64,000 bases of DNA. Origin: Diadema setosum. Its lineage: Eukaryota > Echinodermata > Echinoidea > Diadematoida > Diadematidae. The position numbers and the translations under genes are program-made. This document shows positions 1 through 12,010 of this stretch, one piece after another. The stretch is from positions 129,001 through 193,000 of the forward strand of contig CM067075.1 in assembly GCA_033980235.1 (NCBI GenBank), in the 5' to 3' direction. Numbering within the stretch: position 1 is the stretch's first letter; the number at the start of each line of letters is the position of its first letter. The notes beneath the pieces are model-generated. The model made no database searches. It was not told the origin of the DNA and saw only the letters and a list, made by a program, of their open reading frames with translations.

Positions 1-340
1 CAGGTCTGGGTAATGGAAACCAAAATCTCACGTGAGTTCTTGCGTTACCTATCGTTAATGTCAACGAAACATCGTTAATTTGCGCTTGGGATCGTTACTC
101 ATCGTTACTACAAACGTTAATTTTCCCGATCGTTAGTTTGCGTTAATAACGATTCAGGTGAAACCGCTTGGGTTAATGAAACGTTAATGTTTATTGACGC
201 AAAAGTTTCTTTTGGTAATACTACATGTAAACAAAAACTGGCGTCTCGTGATTTTGACAGTGATTTATTGCACAATAAAATCTTATTCGAATTAGGCACA
301 GTGAATTCAATGGTTTTTCCGTGAAAGTGTTCTTGGAATT
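1..340. repeat. CGTTAAT-rich degenerate repeat
   Basis: The motif CGTTAAT, or one-base variants (CGTTACT, CGTTAGT), recurs about ten times between 50 and 215, often preceded by AT. The spacing is irregular, so this is a degraded short-motif array rather than a clean tandem repeat. If BARD1 continues off the left edge, this lies in one of its introns. No coding exon was recognised here. Confidence 0.45.
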
Positions 341-820
341 TCATCGACTTAGGCGAGTATTCGACTTAAAAAATTCGGCTTGTGAGTGAATTAATACACG
401 TAAGTCAATGGGAAAAAATCGGGACTCTTTAAAATCTTCGACTTGCGCGATTATTCGACATATGCGATGTCGACTATAGGCGAGTTTAACTGTATGTGTA
501 CTATCGTGAAGAAAGCTTAACACTAGTGCATTATTATGACTGAATGAGGGATGAATGCAGCGGTGGCGATCACTGAACGCTGCCCGCACGGCAACAAAGC
601 AGAAAAACACACTGAATTATCGGCTCGGCTACGGCTCCATTGGGTTTTGGGCCGCTATAGACAGGTTAAAATCTACCGCGGGAAACAAAATTTGTGGCCG
701 CTGGCCGCGTTAGACAGGTGGTCGCTATACACAGGGTCTTAACATTGCTTTTCTCTCGGGGGGGATTTTTCAGTGGCTGCTATAGACAGGTGGCCACTAC
801 GGCAGGTTTGACTGTATTCA
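340..820. repeat. Degenerate GGCCGCTATAGACAGGT repeat
   Basis: Related segments occur at about 649-667, 694-735 and 773-817. Each has a (T)GGCCGCTATAGACAGGT-like core, and the last ends in GTTTGACTGTAT. A relative, CGACTATAGGCGAGTTTAACTGTAT, is at 470-494, and CGACTTAGGCGAGTATTCGACTT is near 345. This looks like a decayed repeat of modules about 50-80 bp long, probably part of an old transposon. From 820 to 1796 nothing further was recognised; that stretch is presumed intron of BARD1. Confidence 0.4.
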
Positions 821-1796
821 TATCACAACTAACAAAAAGTTGTGTGATGAGAGTTTTGGTCCAATAATGAAACATATTCCCACAAGAATATACAAACATT
901 AACCCGTTGAGGACGGGCTGACTTTGCTATCAACATATACACCTAGAGACACCTGCCAGAGTATTCTTGGGACAAGTCTGTAACAGGTTAGTGTATGGGG
1001 AGTTCAATTCTCTGCAGTGTTGACCTATTCTGAAAGCATTTCAACATCATGCAAGCAGCATGAAGTGTGTGTGACCATGTCATATGCAAGTGTTGCATAA
1101 TATGTTGCTCACACTACTTGACCAGCACTGCATGGAGAAAAGTTTCTGAAATCTCCAGTATTACTCAATCATAGCCGATTTTTCTTTCTTTTATGCGAGA
1201 GAAAAGGAATGTTCTCTCTGCTCTATTAACACCAACAACACAGATGATTACAAAGTACAATGACTGTTATGGTTGTTGACCAGAATTGAGTTTATGGGTG
1301 ATGAAATTCGATTACAACTTCAGGTCGTGATGTATACCTAGGTTGCACTTTGGCTCCTTCGCTTCTATGGCACTCGGTTTCTCAATATCTAAAATGGATC
1401 TGTTTCCAAACCTATAGAGGGCTTGTGACATGAGGTATGAATTTTGATTTTGACGTCTCTCAAACAAACAGTGCACATAGTGATATCACTGTTTTTAAAG
1501 ATCATTTATCAAATCCATTTTCCTTGGACAATCCTTATCTTTTTGAGAGTCACTTTAATACTGTCTTCATACCAGTTTAAAGTGAAGAAATAAAGTGGAG
1601 ATGCAGCAGAAAACTTTTGATCCAATTCAAATAAACAATGCCAAGACTGATCTCTTCCTAATTCTTCAGTTTTTACATGAAAAAAAAAAGAATCTCAATG
1701 ATTTAACATATCTGTATGATCAAGATACTAGAAGAGAATATCACAGAAATGACTTTTTGAACGCATTCCACTGATCCTCATAGAGCTTGTACAAAC

Positions 1797-4700
1797 CTGA
1801 CTTGAAGAGACGCCCCTCGGTGTCGAAGAGTACGCACAACATCCAGCCTGTTATTACTGACAGCATCATGGAGTGGAGAATCATGCTCAAAACCAGGAGC
1901 ATTGATGAGAGCTCCGTAGTCCAGGAGCAAGTCAACAAGAGAAGTGTGACCATGATTACAGGCTTCATGCTGTGTATAGATAATAATTTGTCAGTGTGAA
2001 ATTTATCACAGGGATTATACAGTACAAGGTTTACATACGGTTACACTGTGTGATACAAACTAAGATTGCTTGAGGAGCTACAGTTGGTTCTTGAGTCTGA
2101 ATTGATTACTAAATTTCTTGTATTGCTTTCACTTACAAGTCTCATTGCTGGATTTCATACCTTGATATGTGGCACAAATACATTTGACACACTAACAACT
2201 TCTTTAATAATTTTGCTTGCACATTTTGCAAAACAGGGCCCCATTGAAACTTTGCATTTCAAAGCAACTCAAGAAATCAAATACAAGTACACTGTATCTT
2301 TGTGCAATGCAGCTGAAAGATCAAATGCAACTTGAGGGGTCAGTTTGCATTTGATCCTAAATAAAATTGCCTTTACTCAAAAGTCATGTTTTTAGCAAAA
2401 GGGCCGGGAGCCAATAAATCAATAGTGTGATAAATCCAAGAGAGAATTAAGACAAGTTTGAGAAGAAAAGGTCAGTTGATGAGGTCAGTTGATGAGGTCT
2501 TACAAGTGGTGTCCAGCCAGCGTTGTCCTTGACATTTGGGTCAACTCCTCTCTCCAAGAGGGACTGTGCTACATCCATCTCTCCCTATTGATAGCCATAT
2601 GACATATGAAAGAGACTGAGAATCAAGACACAGCACTCAACAAACCATACAATTGTACATTTCACAACATGCAAATATGGCAATACATTACTACCTAGTG
2701 TTCTATCTTAGATATTCACAAAGTAGCATTCCCTAAATCAAACAATGGTGTTATAATATGACAGTATCAATATACAAAAGAGGGTAGTAATCTACAATTA
2801 TGTAGTTTGTAGTAAAGAAAGCTGGTTCAAGTGTCTGATAATGACACTAGGCGCTATTACGACAAGTACTTATTGAAAACTTTGTGGAATGCATAATATC
2901 TCTTCCTCAAAACACTGATGAGTCTTACTGGACATTCTGAGACAAAGTTAAAGCTGAAAATGACATTTTAGCCAAAGTTCAGTAATCTTTAACATGCACA
3001 GACATGCCCCTACCAGGAAAGATACACTGTACAATGTAATTGAAACAGTTTTTGTAGAGATGAATTCAACCAAAATGTAGTCCTACGATTCTGTGAATGC
3101 AGCAATATTACAAACTGTAGTAAAACACATCACCAAAGTTTGAGGATAATTGGACAGTCTATTATAATAAATATGTTTTGAAGTTTTGGTGTTGCCATCT
3201 CCGGATATAAAGTCAGCAACAGTTCATTATGTCATGTAGCAGTAGAACAATATAAGACAATGAACACAATTCCACACATTTTCATTTTCCTAGCATAATA
3301 AAAAGCACTTGACTCACCTTTCAGATATTAAACCAAGGAATTAAACCAAGGAATGCATACTCTCATTACAAACTGTACTTGTAGAATTCTCTTTACGTTT
3401 TCCTTATTGCTCTAATATGGCTACAGTATGTTAGAAATTGCAGTACACTTCTTCTCCAGCGATGACAGCAAACAGATTTAATCAAAACTTGTCACTTATT
3501 CATCAGTCTCTGTAAATGTCAATGCAGCAGGCTGGACATAAAGAAAATTATTTCAAGACTTAGCCTATACTGTAAAATTGTCCAGTGTAGACTTGAACCT
3601 TGAATTTACCCTCAAATCTTACAAAACTTTATTTCTGTTTTGCTATACCTTTGTCAAATTTGAGAAAACATTTTACATACATTATGCCCAATAATTTACT
3701 CACCCCCCACCCACCAAAAAATAGATAACTTTCACAATGTGAACATGACCTTTGATATTGCGAGATAAAGAGAGAGAAAGGAAACTTTGATATAAAGAGT
3801 AAAAAACAAAGGAAAACTCGAATGATAGTTGAAATTCACCACAAACACACTCTGAAATCGTCGTTACTGTTTTTCAATCTCTTGCCTGTCCTATCAAAGA
3901 TTCTAAAATACAAAATAGAAATAAATGTTTATACACTCAACGTTACAACTCTTTTGTTCTCTCTCTTTATTTCAAACTTACCTTAATGCAGGCAACATGC
4001 AGTGGAGTTTCTCCTCTCTTGTTCTTCTTGATGATGCCATTGTGTAGTGAAGCAGAGCTAGGTTTGAGAGAAGAGGGCCCATGTCCCCCTAAAGTTCTTT
4101 TCTTTCTGCTACTTCCTAACAGACTGCAGTCAGGTGACTGTACCATCTTGCTGTCTTTTCCAGTCGTTGTCTGCACGTCTCCTTGTACAATCACTTCAGA
4201 GTTAGACTTGTCCTCTTCTTCATTGGTTGCCTTTTTAGGATGCTTTTTTGTCTTTCCCTGTTCCTTTTGAGATAACGTCCTCTTTCTCTTCTCTGCACAT
4301 GTTGATCTTGCTGCAGCTATCCCAGCGTCACAGTGCTTCGCATCTTTGGCTCCCTTCCATTTCATTCTTGTTACTCGAGAGGAAGATTTTGTTTCACACT
4401 TCCTTGCTCCTGTGGCTTGTTCATCTTCATTTTCTTTCATGTTTTCACACACACCAACATTTACTGTATCAACAGATCCACTGTCATTGATCGTGTGGTC
4501 ATGTGACCCTTCTTCCTTAGCACTAATTGAAGTCTGAAGGTTTCCATCAGAGAAAGACACATGCTTGCAAGACACCTTATCAGGTGCTTGCACAGTGGCC
4601 ACAGTATGCCACATTTGGTTGGCTGCAGCAAGTTTCTTTAACTTTACAGCACGTTTAGCTTTAAGCTCCTCTTCTCTTGTAAGTTTGCGTGTTTTCCGAC

Positions 4701-7700
4701 GTGTTGGGTAAGCCTCAAGATGATCAATGTATGTTAACATCTGTTCTGACGTGGATTTTTTCAGGGTGTCCATGCCTTCCCTTGTGTCCAAAGACTCACA
4801 TAGTGTGTTGCTCTGTATCACATGGCTTTCCCTTACCTGCAAAGAATTCTCAGGATAGTCTCTTCTACACTTGGTGTCTTTCGGTTTACTCAGTTCCTCT
4901 CTCATTCTCTTTGCATTTGAAACATTGGCATTATGATCATCACACGGCTGGACTCTTTTGCAGGAGCGAGATCTTCTTGGTATATGACTAGAAAGCACAC
5001 TCTCTTCAGCAGTGCCCTCTGAACTATTCATAGACATGGACTCACTTTCAGACCCATGAACATCGAAGTTGGTGGCAGTATCACCTTCAGCAGACTCACT
5101 CATGAATGAAGCTTCCTCGGGATTTGGTTTTCTTTTCACGGTGGCATCATTTTCAGGAGCAGAGTTGATGAGTCGATGTAATCTCCTATACAGTCTGACA
5201 ACCATACCAATCTCTCGCTTGATCTGAAGATCCTTGGCCCAGGCAGGAGCTTGACACACAGGGCAGGAGTTTCCTACATGCTGCGTGGCACAATCCCTGG
5301 CAACAATATGGTTAGTATGAAAGAGTAACTCATGAATGTGACTTACATTGTAATAACTGTGATTTCTCAGAATACTTTAACTGCTCCCATTTGAAAAAAA
5401 AAAAAAAAAATTTTAAAGTAGAGTGAAGTTATGTAGAAACAGACAAGATTGAGACGTGGAAGAGTACATGCAGCAAAGCTTCTGGACCAAAGTTGCATGA
5501 ATGTGACTCTGCAGTACTCTAGCTTAGCATTAAAACATTGCTAGTATCTGCATTGTGGTTAAATAATATGCATCGAGAATTTACAAAACTACATAAATAT
5601 GTCATTGTGAACGTCGGCTGCATTAAAGTCAGAATTCTTAGCATTCAATGTCAAAGTCTTAAAGCATAAAAGGGGTCTTTTCTGATGCCCTGATTTTGAT
5701 AGACTCCACGTATCTCCTACTATATGTACGATCATCGTTCTACATGCACACACATACAATAGTGCTGTACTTCGAAAAAGAAAAGTGAACAGGAAAAGAT
5801 TACATTAATCAGGGAGGTGATTCCCACCTCCCTGCATTAATTCTACAGAAGTACAATTACAAAACACTTCGAACAGAAGCAATGTGCGAGTGTTAATGAA
5901 TAATCTATTCCAACAACAGAGAAAGTCATTAAAAAGTATACAATTGAGGTCATGTTGTTCATAGAAGAAACATTGAAAGAGAATCCAAGAAAATTTGTAA
6001 GACTGAGTCAATCAACCCAGGGATGAACAAGAACATACAAAAACAAGTGTAGATTATCATTTATTAGTCATTCCATTGCACTGGGCAACCTTTATGACAT
6101 ACAGTATACTAGAACTGAGAAACTTACTGTTCACATACAGTAAGTTCAGCAATGTTTGCTATTATACAGTGTGTATCAATTTCAATGAGAAAATCTGTCC
6201 AACTACATGTATGTGAAATGTGCTCAAGCATCATGGCTTTTTGTTGCTGTTGTTGTGAAGTTAATTTATACAAAACTCAACAGTGTATTCTCATAGCAAA
6301 TGGTTGTAATAAACACCTAGATGTACTGTAGGCCTATGCAATGAAACTTCCATAGTAAGATCTACAATGTTTACTGTAATTAGACTTGTGACACATAGGC
6401 CTTAATACACAATTACAACTTGTATTTTATAAATTTTAAGAAACTGAAGGGGAAAACTTGAAACTACAGTGTATCTGTAGGCTTACATAACAAAAATAAC
6501 ATCATCCTGTTCTCGTTCATTCATCATGTAACTGAGATAAAAACTAGGATTTTGTGCTGTACATGTAAGTTTTCCTAAAGTAAAAATGATCCGCATGTAC
6601 TTACCTGCAAATAAGATGAGCACAGCTGCCCAGGGTACATGGTTCATTTAGCAACTGAAGGCTAGAATAAGAAAACATCGAAATAATCAAATTTGACAAC
6701 TTCATATTGTTAGAAAGTATTCAAGCAGAGAATAGACTAAACAGCTATTGGCTAATTCAGACTATACATTGCTTTGAAAAATGATACTTTGCCATCCCGT
6801 TGACCTCCTTTTTATGGTTGGAAACTTCAGGACAAAAATTCATTTTTCATGAATATTACACATTCCATCACTTTGATACTGACTGTGTAAGGGTACCTGC
6901 AGCGATTAATATTCCCCCTGCTTTCTAAAAGTGGTTCCGGTTAGTCAAGTGCTCTTTCATCATGCTAGAAAATTGAATTTTTGTGAAATTCTCATTACAT
7001 TTCTTTGTATTGTTGTCCACACATACAATTACGTCATAACCAACCTCCAGTACCATAAAAGTGGATATTTCGCGCGCCTAATTTTACGCGCATAGCTTGT
7101 TATTACAAAGAATTTCGGGTGTTTTTAATTCCACGGACTCTAGACCTCAACTACTGCAGTACTGGAACATATGGCAAGCAAAAATATTTGTGTGCTTTCA
7201 TTTTCGCGCTAGTTTCTGGTACCTGTGGTTGCTGGAAATGCGCAAAAATCTCAACACCGCGAAAATTTCCACTTTTACAGTAGTAGAATATCTACAGTAG
7301 TCTCCTCAGGCCTCATCCAGCGGTTCCAACACCAATTGTCCAAAACTTTAAAGGACAAGTTCACCCTCATAGACATGTGGGTTGAGTGAATGCAGCAATA
7401 TTAGTAGAACACATCAGTGAGAGTTTGAGCAAAATCGGACAATCCATTAAAAAGTTATGAATTTTTGAAGTTTCTGCTCAGTCACGGCTGGACGAAAAGA
7501 CTACTATAGCTTGTGATGTCACATGAGTACAACGATATAAAGAAAGAATAAAGAAAATTCAACATAGAGTCTATTTCCATTTTTCTCGCATAACAAAAGA
7601 ACACTCGACTTCTCTCTTTCAGAAGGCAGGGGGAATAATATTACCCTTAACATACGTCAGTAGCAAGTCGAAGAACTGTGCACTTTATTCAAAAAGTAAA

Positions 7701-8239
7701 GTTTTGTGAAATTCTCTTTTTATTTTCGTTATATAGTTGTACGCATGTGACATCATACACTGTAGTAGTCTTCTCTTCCAGCAGTGACTGCGCAGATACT
7801 TATAATATTCGTAACTTTTGAACGGATTGTCCAATTTTCCTCAAACTTTCACTGATGTGTTCTAGTAATATCGCTGCATTCTCTCAATCCTTATGTATAT
7901 GAAGGTGGACTTGTCCTTTAATACAATTCACAACTTTTGCATCAATTGTTTGATTTTCCTCAAACTTTCACTGATGCGCGCATTTTAATTTCGTAAATTT
8001 TGTTCATTCAGATGTAGATTATTGGCTAAAGAGAAATTAAGCAGATATCTAGGTTGCAGTGAGTTTTACTTTTTACGATTAACGTTAGATATCTACAGTA
8101 GGCCCTATTAGTAATTACACAAAGGCATGGCATGGCCATGGAGAAGGTCTTACCATACTGCACATGACAGAGATCGTTCAAGAGATGTCAGAGCGCTCTT
8201 TGTTGAAGCCCACGAATCCATGCCGACATTTCCGGTCAT
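1797..8239 (-). CDS. BARD1: BARD1, BRCA1-associated RING domain protein 1 (5' part; 3' exons outside window)
   Basis: Partner of BRCA1 in the nuclear RING heterodimer that ubiquitinates histone H2A and acts in homologous-recombination repair. Coding exons, minus strand in transcript order: 8239-8154, 6661-6605, 5296-3982, 2584-2504, 1969-1797. All have AG/GT borders and fitting phases, giving 570 codons plus 2 bases. The RING (residues 26-62) is C-x2-C-x12-C-x-H-x2-C-x2-C-x8-C-x2-C, with one Cys codon split by intron 1. The segment after it reads CPVCQAPAWAKDLQIKREI, very close to vertebrate BARD1. The large third exon encodes a Lys/Glu/Ser-rich disordered linker. It ends in the first ankyrin segment, KKNKRGETPLHVACIK, and the next two exons continue with DPNVKDNAGWTPL and HEACNHGH...DSPLHDAV. 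The remaining ankyrin sequence and the BRCT pair are not in the window. The start was taken at 8239; an in-frame ATG at 8221 is the alternative. Confidence 0.93.
3080..3540. mobile_element. Decayed copy of the GGACAAGTTCACC MITE family
   Basis: This stretch of BARD1 intron 3 carries weakened versions of the inner landmarks of the MITE at 7347-7921. These include GAATGCAGCAATATTA, ACACATCA..AGTTTGAGG, TTTTGAAGTTTTGGTG, and on the other side CTTCTCCAGCGATGAC and ACTTGTCA..CATCAG. The ends are eroded. The rest of the intron (2585-3080, 3540-3981) shows nothing recognisable. Confidence 0.5.
5394..5410. repeat. Poly-A tract in BARD1 intron 2
   Basis: A run of 17 A's. The rest of intron 2 (5297-6604) is AT-rich and shows no coding exon or recognisable element. 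Confidence 0.6.
7049..7283. mobile_element. MITE with TAAAAGTGGATATTTCGCG ends
   Basis: The left end reads TACCATAAAAGTGGATATTT and the right end ATTTCCACTTTTACAGTA, imperfect inverted copies of each other about 230 bp apart. The interior is rich in CGCG and lacks a coding frame. The short length and terminal inverted repeats (TIRs) fit a non-autonomous DNA transposon. A weak relative begins near 21057 (ACTGTAAAAC...ATTTTCGCG). Confidence 0.65.
7347..7921. mobile_element. MITE, GGACAAGTTCACC family (copy 1)
   Basis: It opens with TTTAAAGGACAAGTTCACCC and closes with its imperfect inverse ending GTGGACTTGTCCTTTAA. Inside, the left half (GCAGCAATATTAGTAGAACACATCAGTGAGAGTTTG) is mirrored in the right half (CAAACTTTCACTGATGTGTTCTAGTAATATCGCTGC), so the whole element could fold into a long stem. 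No coding capacity. A close second copy is at 60331-60909. Confidence 0.85.
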
Positions 8240-8630
8240 CTTGAATAGCTCATCAGTAGAACCGCTATAACGTTACACAGGGTCTATTACAACCACCTTT
8301 CAAGTGAAACGATGAAATGACGGTTGACAAATAAATCTACATCGAATTCATAAGAAGTTTGCGGGTGACAAACAGAACTATACCAAAAATGACTATGATT
8401 ATACCGGTAGTCTCTGCTTATACGCCGCGCCACAGAATTCAACCTTCCCGCGTTTCCATGCATTTTGTGCTGGTGAAGACTGCACCGGGTGTACGGCACA
8501 CTCGTACGTATACACAAGCGCACACAGTGCGCAGGAGGTCCCACCCACACCCGCCGCCGGTACGATACACGACTTGTACACGACCCCGTCGTCCCATGGC
8601 GTCGAGTTCTGTGGTTTGCTACTGCCCTCA
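8240..8630. promoter_or_regulatory. BARD1 5' flank
   Basis: This is the sequence between the proposed BARD1 start codon and the MITE at 8631. The part from 8420 to 8600 is clearly more GC-rich and CpG-rich than its surroundings, as expected of a CpG-type promoter for a housekeeping repair gene. No TATA box is evident at a fitting distance. A promoter role is inferred from position only. Confidence 0.35.
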
Positions 8631-9222
8631 ATAGCCGGGTTCACACGTACATCAATTAGCGGGATACAAATCTCGAGATTTGCATCGCGATCGTCATCCC
8701 GAGTTTTTTGCACGTGTGGACAGAAAAAACCCGAAAATTAGCGGGATAAGCATCGCGATGCTAATCCCAAGAAATCTTGCGCTGGTTCGCCAATTAGCGG
8801 GATAATTGGCCCCGCGCTGGTACGTGTGAACGGTCGGGATTAGAATCTCGAGTTTTTACATCCCATCATGCAATGCGCACATCACAACAGCGAGGCCTCT
8901 GCGAGGAGGTCCTTCACCTCTTTGGAGAACAATAACAACAGCGCGCGAACCACACCATTGACGCGTAAAAGACAATGGACAAAGGTAAGTGCGCGCAGGC
9001 AGTGATAGAGAAGGGCACTGTGTGACCCAGTTTGCAGGCTTTCCTGTTATCTCTATCGGCAATTAGCGGGATAATTCGGTACGTGTGGACGCTCACCAAA
9101 TTAGCGGGATACCGATCGCGATCGCTATCCCGCTAATTTGGTACGTGTGGACGCTCGCAAAAAAAACTCGGGATGAGCATCGCGATCGTCATCCCGCTAA
9201 TTTGTACGTGTGAACCCGGCTA
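8631..9222. mobile_element. MITE with ATAGCCGGGTTCACACGTAC ends
   Basis: The two ends are inverted copies: ATAGCCGGGTTCACACGTAC at 8631, and GTACGTGTGAACCCGGCTAT ending at 9222. Within it the module AATTAGCGGGAT, often followed by ATCGCGATCG and a reverse copy ATCCCGCTAATT, occurs many times, mostly near the ends. The interior (about 8860-9060) carries no recognisable gene. It sits about 390 bp upstream of the BARD1 start codon. Confidence 0.85.
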
Positions 9223-10131
9223 TTGTCTACTTCAAGATGCGGTGTGTAAAAATAGTCGCTCCCTCGCCGCAGCTGGCGAATTCTCAGCTCTGTAATTCTT
9301 TTTCTTTCTTTTTTTGGGTGCTCGCTTAATGAAAAGAAAAAAAGATGTTTTGAGTCTTTTGTATCATAACCGTGCTCAAAACAATACTCAGGCACATCGT
9401 GCCGCAAGTTGTGGTGGATTAGGTCAAAGATTTTAGATCCAATTATGAATTTGTACAAGCTATAGGCCTAAATATCTAGGATTATTGTAGATTACCAAAT
9501 AAAGGGCCAGTATGCCCTCTTACTCCTTAAAAGCATCATAGGCCCTATTGCACGTTTTATTTCGTGACAAAAATACAAGTTGTACAGATATGAATGATAA
9601 ATAAGCCTATATGCATCCCCAAACTTCTGGACAATATCAGTCATAGCTGTCACACGCACAATTATAAGGGTGTTACATGCAGGGTCCGCAGAACTATCCG
9701 CAAATAAACTCGAGGTTTATCGAAATAATCGAAAATTGGATAATCTGTGGTTTGTGGCAAATTATTTATAAAACGTTAAGAACAGAGTACAAGGGACCCA
9801 ATACTACCCTATAATCCTGATCCTTATGGGACACCACAAAATAGCCTACGTAGTTTTACATTTCCATACAACATGTAGGCCTATATACACACATTGAAAT
9901 CGCGGTTTAAGAAATCATCTATTCTATAATAATAAGCCATATGCCATGTTGTCATTTATCTGCTCATTATAATGTCATGATTCATCATATCGAAAACATT
10001 TGCAAAGTTTGTTTTTGTTGTGATAGTTGGTTAAAACTGTTTATTTATTTCTTTGTGCATGAGGCCCCAATGTAAGCTTGGCTTACTGGGGATCCTCCTG
10101 TGTGGTACCTTGACCTTCTTTTTCTTTTATC
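9223..10131. other. Gene-free AT-rich stretch
   Basis: No coding exon, RNA gene or repeat was recognised between the MITE ending at 9222 and the outer transposon starting at 10132. Confidence 0.5.
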
Positions 10132-10299
10132 GGTTTTCCCGGCCAATTTCGCACTTTTCTCAGCCCAATTCCTATATAATTGCTGCATTCAATTTAGCAC
10201 AATTTAGCCTATAGATGGCATGTTCGGTATTTCAATTTTATAATCTTTTCCCAGGTAACATGCCCATATGGGTTGCATATGGGGCCAATATGGGTTTGA

Positions 10300-11390
10300 A
10301 TATGGGTCCCACATGGGTATGCCCATATGGGACCCCTAGGATTTTGCACCCAAGATTTACATGGGACCCATATGGGCGGTCCCAGATGGCCCATATGAGT
10401 TCCCGATGGGGCCCATGTGGGTAATGCATGTGGTAAATATGTGGGCACTATTAGGGTTTTCCCATATGGGCTTTAGCTGGGAAATCATCATGGGTCCCAC
10501 ATGGGTATGCCCATATGGGGCCCCTAGGATTTTGCACCCAAGATTTACATGGGACCCATATGGGCGATCCCAGATGGCCCATATGAGTTCCCGGTGGGGC
10601 CCATGTGGGTAATGTATGTGGTAAATATGTGGGCACTATTAGGGTTTTCCCATATGGGCTTTAGCTGGGATATTATCATGGGTCCCACATGGGTATGCCC
10701 ATATGGGGCCCCTAGGATTTTGCACCCAAGATTTACATGGGACCCATATGGGCGATCCCAGATGGCCCATATGAGTTCCCGGTGGGGCCCATGTGGGTAA
10801 TGTATGTGGTATATATGTGGGCAATATGAGGGTTTTCCCATATGGGCTTTAGCTGGGATATTATCATGGGTCCCACATGGGTATGCCCATATGGGGCCCC
10901 TAGGATTTTGCACCCAAGATTTACATGGGACCCATATGGGCGATCCCAAATGACACATATGGGTTCCTTGTGGGACCCATCTGGGCAACGTATGTGGTAA
11001 ATATGTGGGCACTGTGTGGGTTATCCCATATGGTCTTTGGGTGGGGTTTCATCATGGGTCCCACATGGGTATGCCCATGTGGGGCCCCTAGGATTTTGCA
11101 CCCGAGATTTACATGGGACCCATATGGGCGATCCAAAATGACCCATATGGGTTCCCAAAGGAACCCATCTGGGTAATGTATGTGGTAAATATGTGGGCAC
11201 CATGTGGGTTTCCCATATGGGCTTCAGATGGGGTTTCACCATGGGTCCTACATGGGTATGCATATATGGGGCCCCTAGGAATTTGCACCCAAGATTTACA
11301 TGGGACCCATAGGTTATGGGAGATGCAAGATGCCACATATAGGTACACCCTGGGTCCCATCTGGGTAATACATATGTGGCTAATATTTTT
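10300..11390. repeat. 188-bp tandem array (left arm)
   Basis: Six consecutive copies start at about 10302, 10490, 10678, 10866, 11054 and 11241. Landmarks are GGGTCCCACATGGGTATGCC, then CCCCTAGGATTTTGCACCC, then AAGATTTACATGGGACCC. Copies 2-4 are nearly identical and the outermost, especially the last, are more diverged, as expected of unequal crossing-over. Open frames here (MGPIWA.. patterns) are by-products of the repeat. Confidence 0.9.
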
Positions 11391-11859
11391 GCAAGCGGTG
11401 AGTTATTCCATATCGTGTCTTTAACTTTTATGGAATAGGCCTACCTCATTATGATTAACCACAGCTTGCCCAGCAATGACAGGAGACACTGGCACGTTGA
11501 GTTGATGGAAAACTGACATCAAACCTTTGTTATGAGCAGTCCACTTAGAATGTAGATTTTGTGTTTATTTCTTCGATGAACAGCCCTAGTTAGGTGGCAC
11601 ATCTTCGTAAGCTACCTAAATATCATGTAAAAATATATACCTCCTCCCACCACTACCACCATTGACCTACACATAGAGAAATATACATTCCCCTCAATTC
11701 ACTTAAGAATGAATGTGCTCAATAGATCAAGAATCTTATTCTCAAAGTGGATATATTTGTGCATTGTTCTAATTGAAATCTGTTGACCTGTGTCCCTCAG
11801 CTGGATATAGGCACTCATCAAAGTATAATTACTCGGTAAGCGTAGAAGTTAGAAATGGT

Positions 11860-12010
11860 GAGATCTCTTTAACAGCTTCTGTAAGGGGAGCACCCCAACT
11901 AAACATGCAGCAATATGAAAAGAACAGTTCAGTAAGGTTTGAAGAAAATTGCACAATTCTGTAAAAATTTATGCACTTTTGAAATTTTTGTGTTGCCATC
12001 TAATTTTCCC
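11860..12010. mobile_element. Decayed fragment of the GGACAAGTTCACC MITE family
   Basis: Contains CATGCAGCAATATGAAAAGAAC, AGGTTTGAAGAAAATTGCAC and CACTTTTGAAATTTTTGTG in the order seen in the left half of the intact copies at 7347 and 60331. The fragment ends are not clear. Confidence 0.4.

Larger units (their letters stand above)
6790..7985. mobile_element. Old MITE copy interrupted by two younger MITEs
   Basis: Segments 6800-7048, 7283-7346 and 7922-7980 together resemble the inner half of the GGACAAGTTCACC family. Landmarks are ATTCCCCCTGC, AAGTGCTCTTTCATCATGC, GTAGTCTCCTC..CATCCAGCGGTTCCAACAC, and TTTTCCTCAAACTTTCACTGATG. The order matches the intact copy at 60331-60909 once 7049-7282 and 7347-7921 are removed. 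It lies in BARD1 intron 1. Confidence 0.6.

Noticed and set aside
1690..1740. A further BARD1 exon after an acceptor-like TTCTCTTCTAG on the minus strand
   Set aside because: The frame that continues from the previous exon meets a stop within eight codons and does not resemble the next BARD1 segment.
3986..4991. Several plus-strand frames opposite BARD1
   Set aside because: Antisense shadows of the large BARD1 exon, whose minus-strand reading has clear family similarity.
10209..11424. Long open frames encoding MGPIWAIPDGPYEF-type repeats on both strands
   Set aside because: The frames exist because the 188-bp array lacks stops in several phases. Both strands and several frames are open equally and the repeat explains them.
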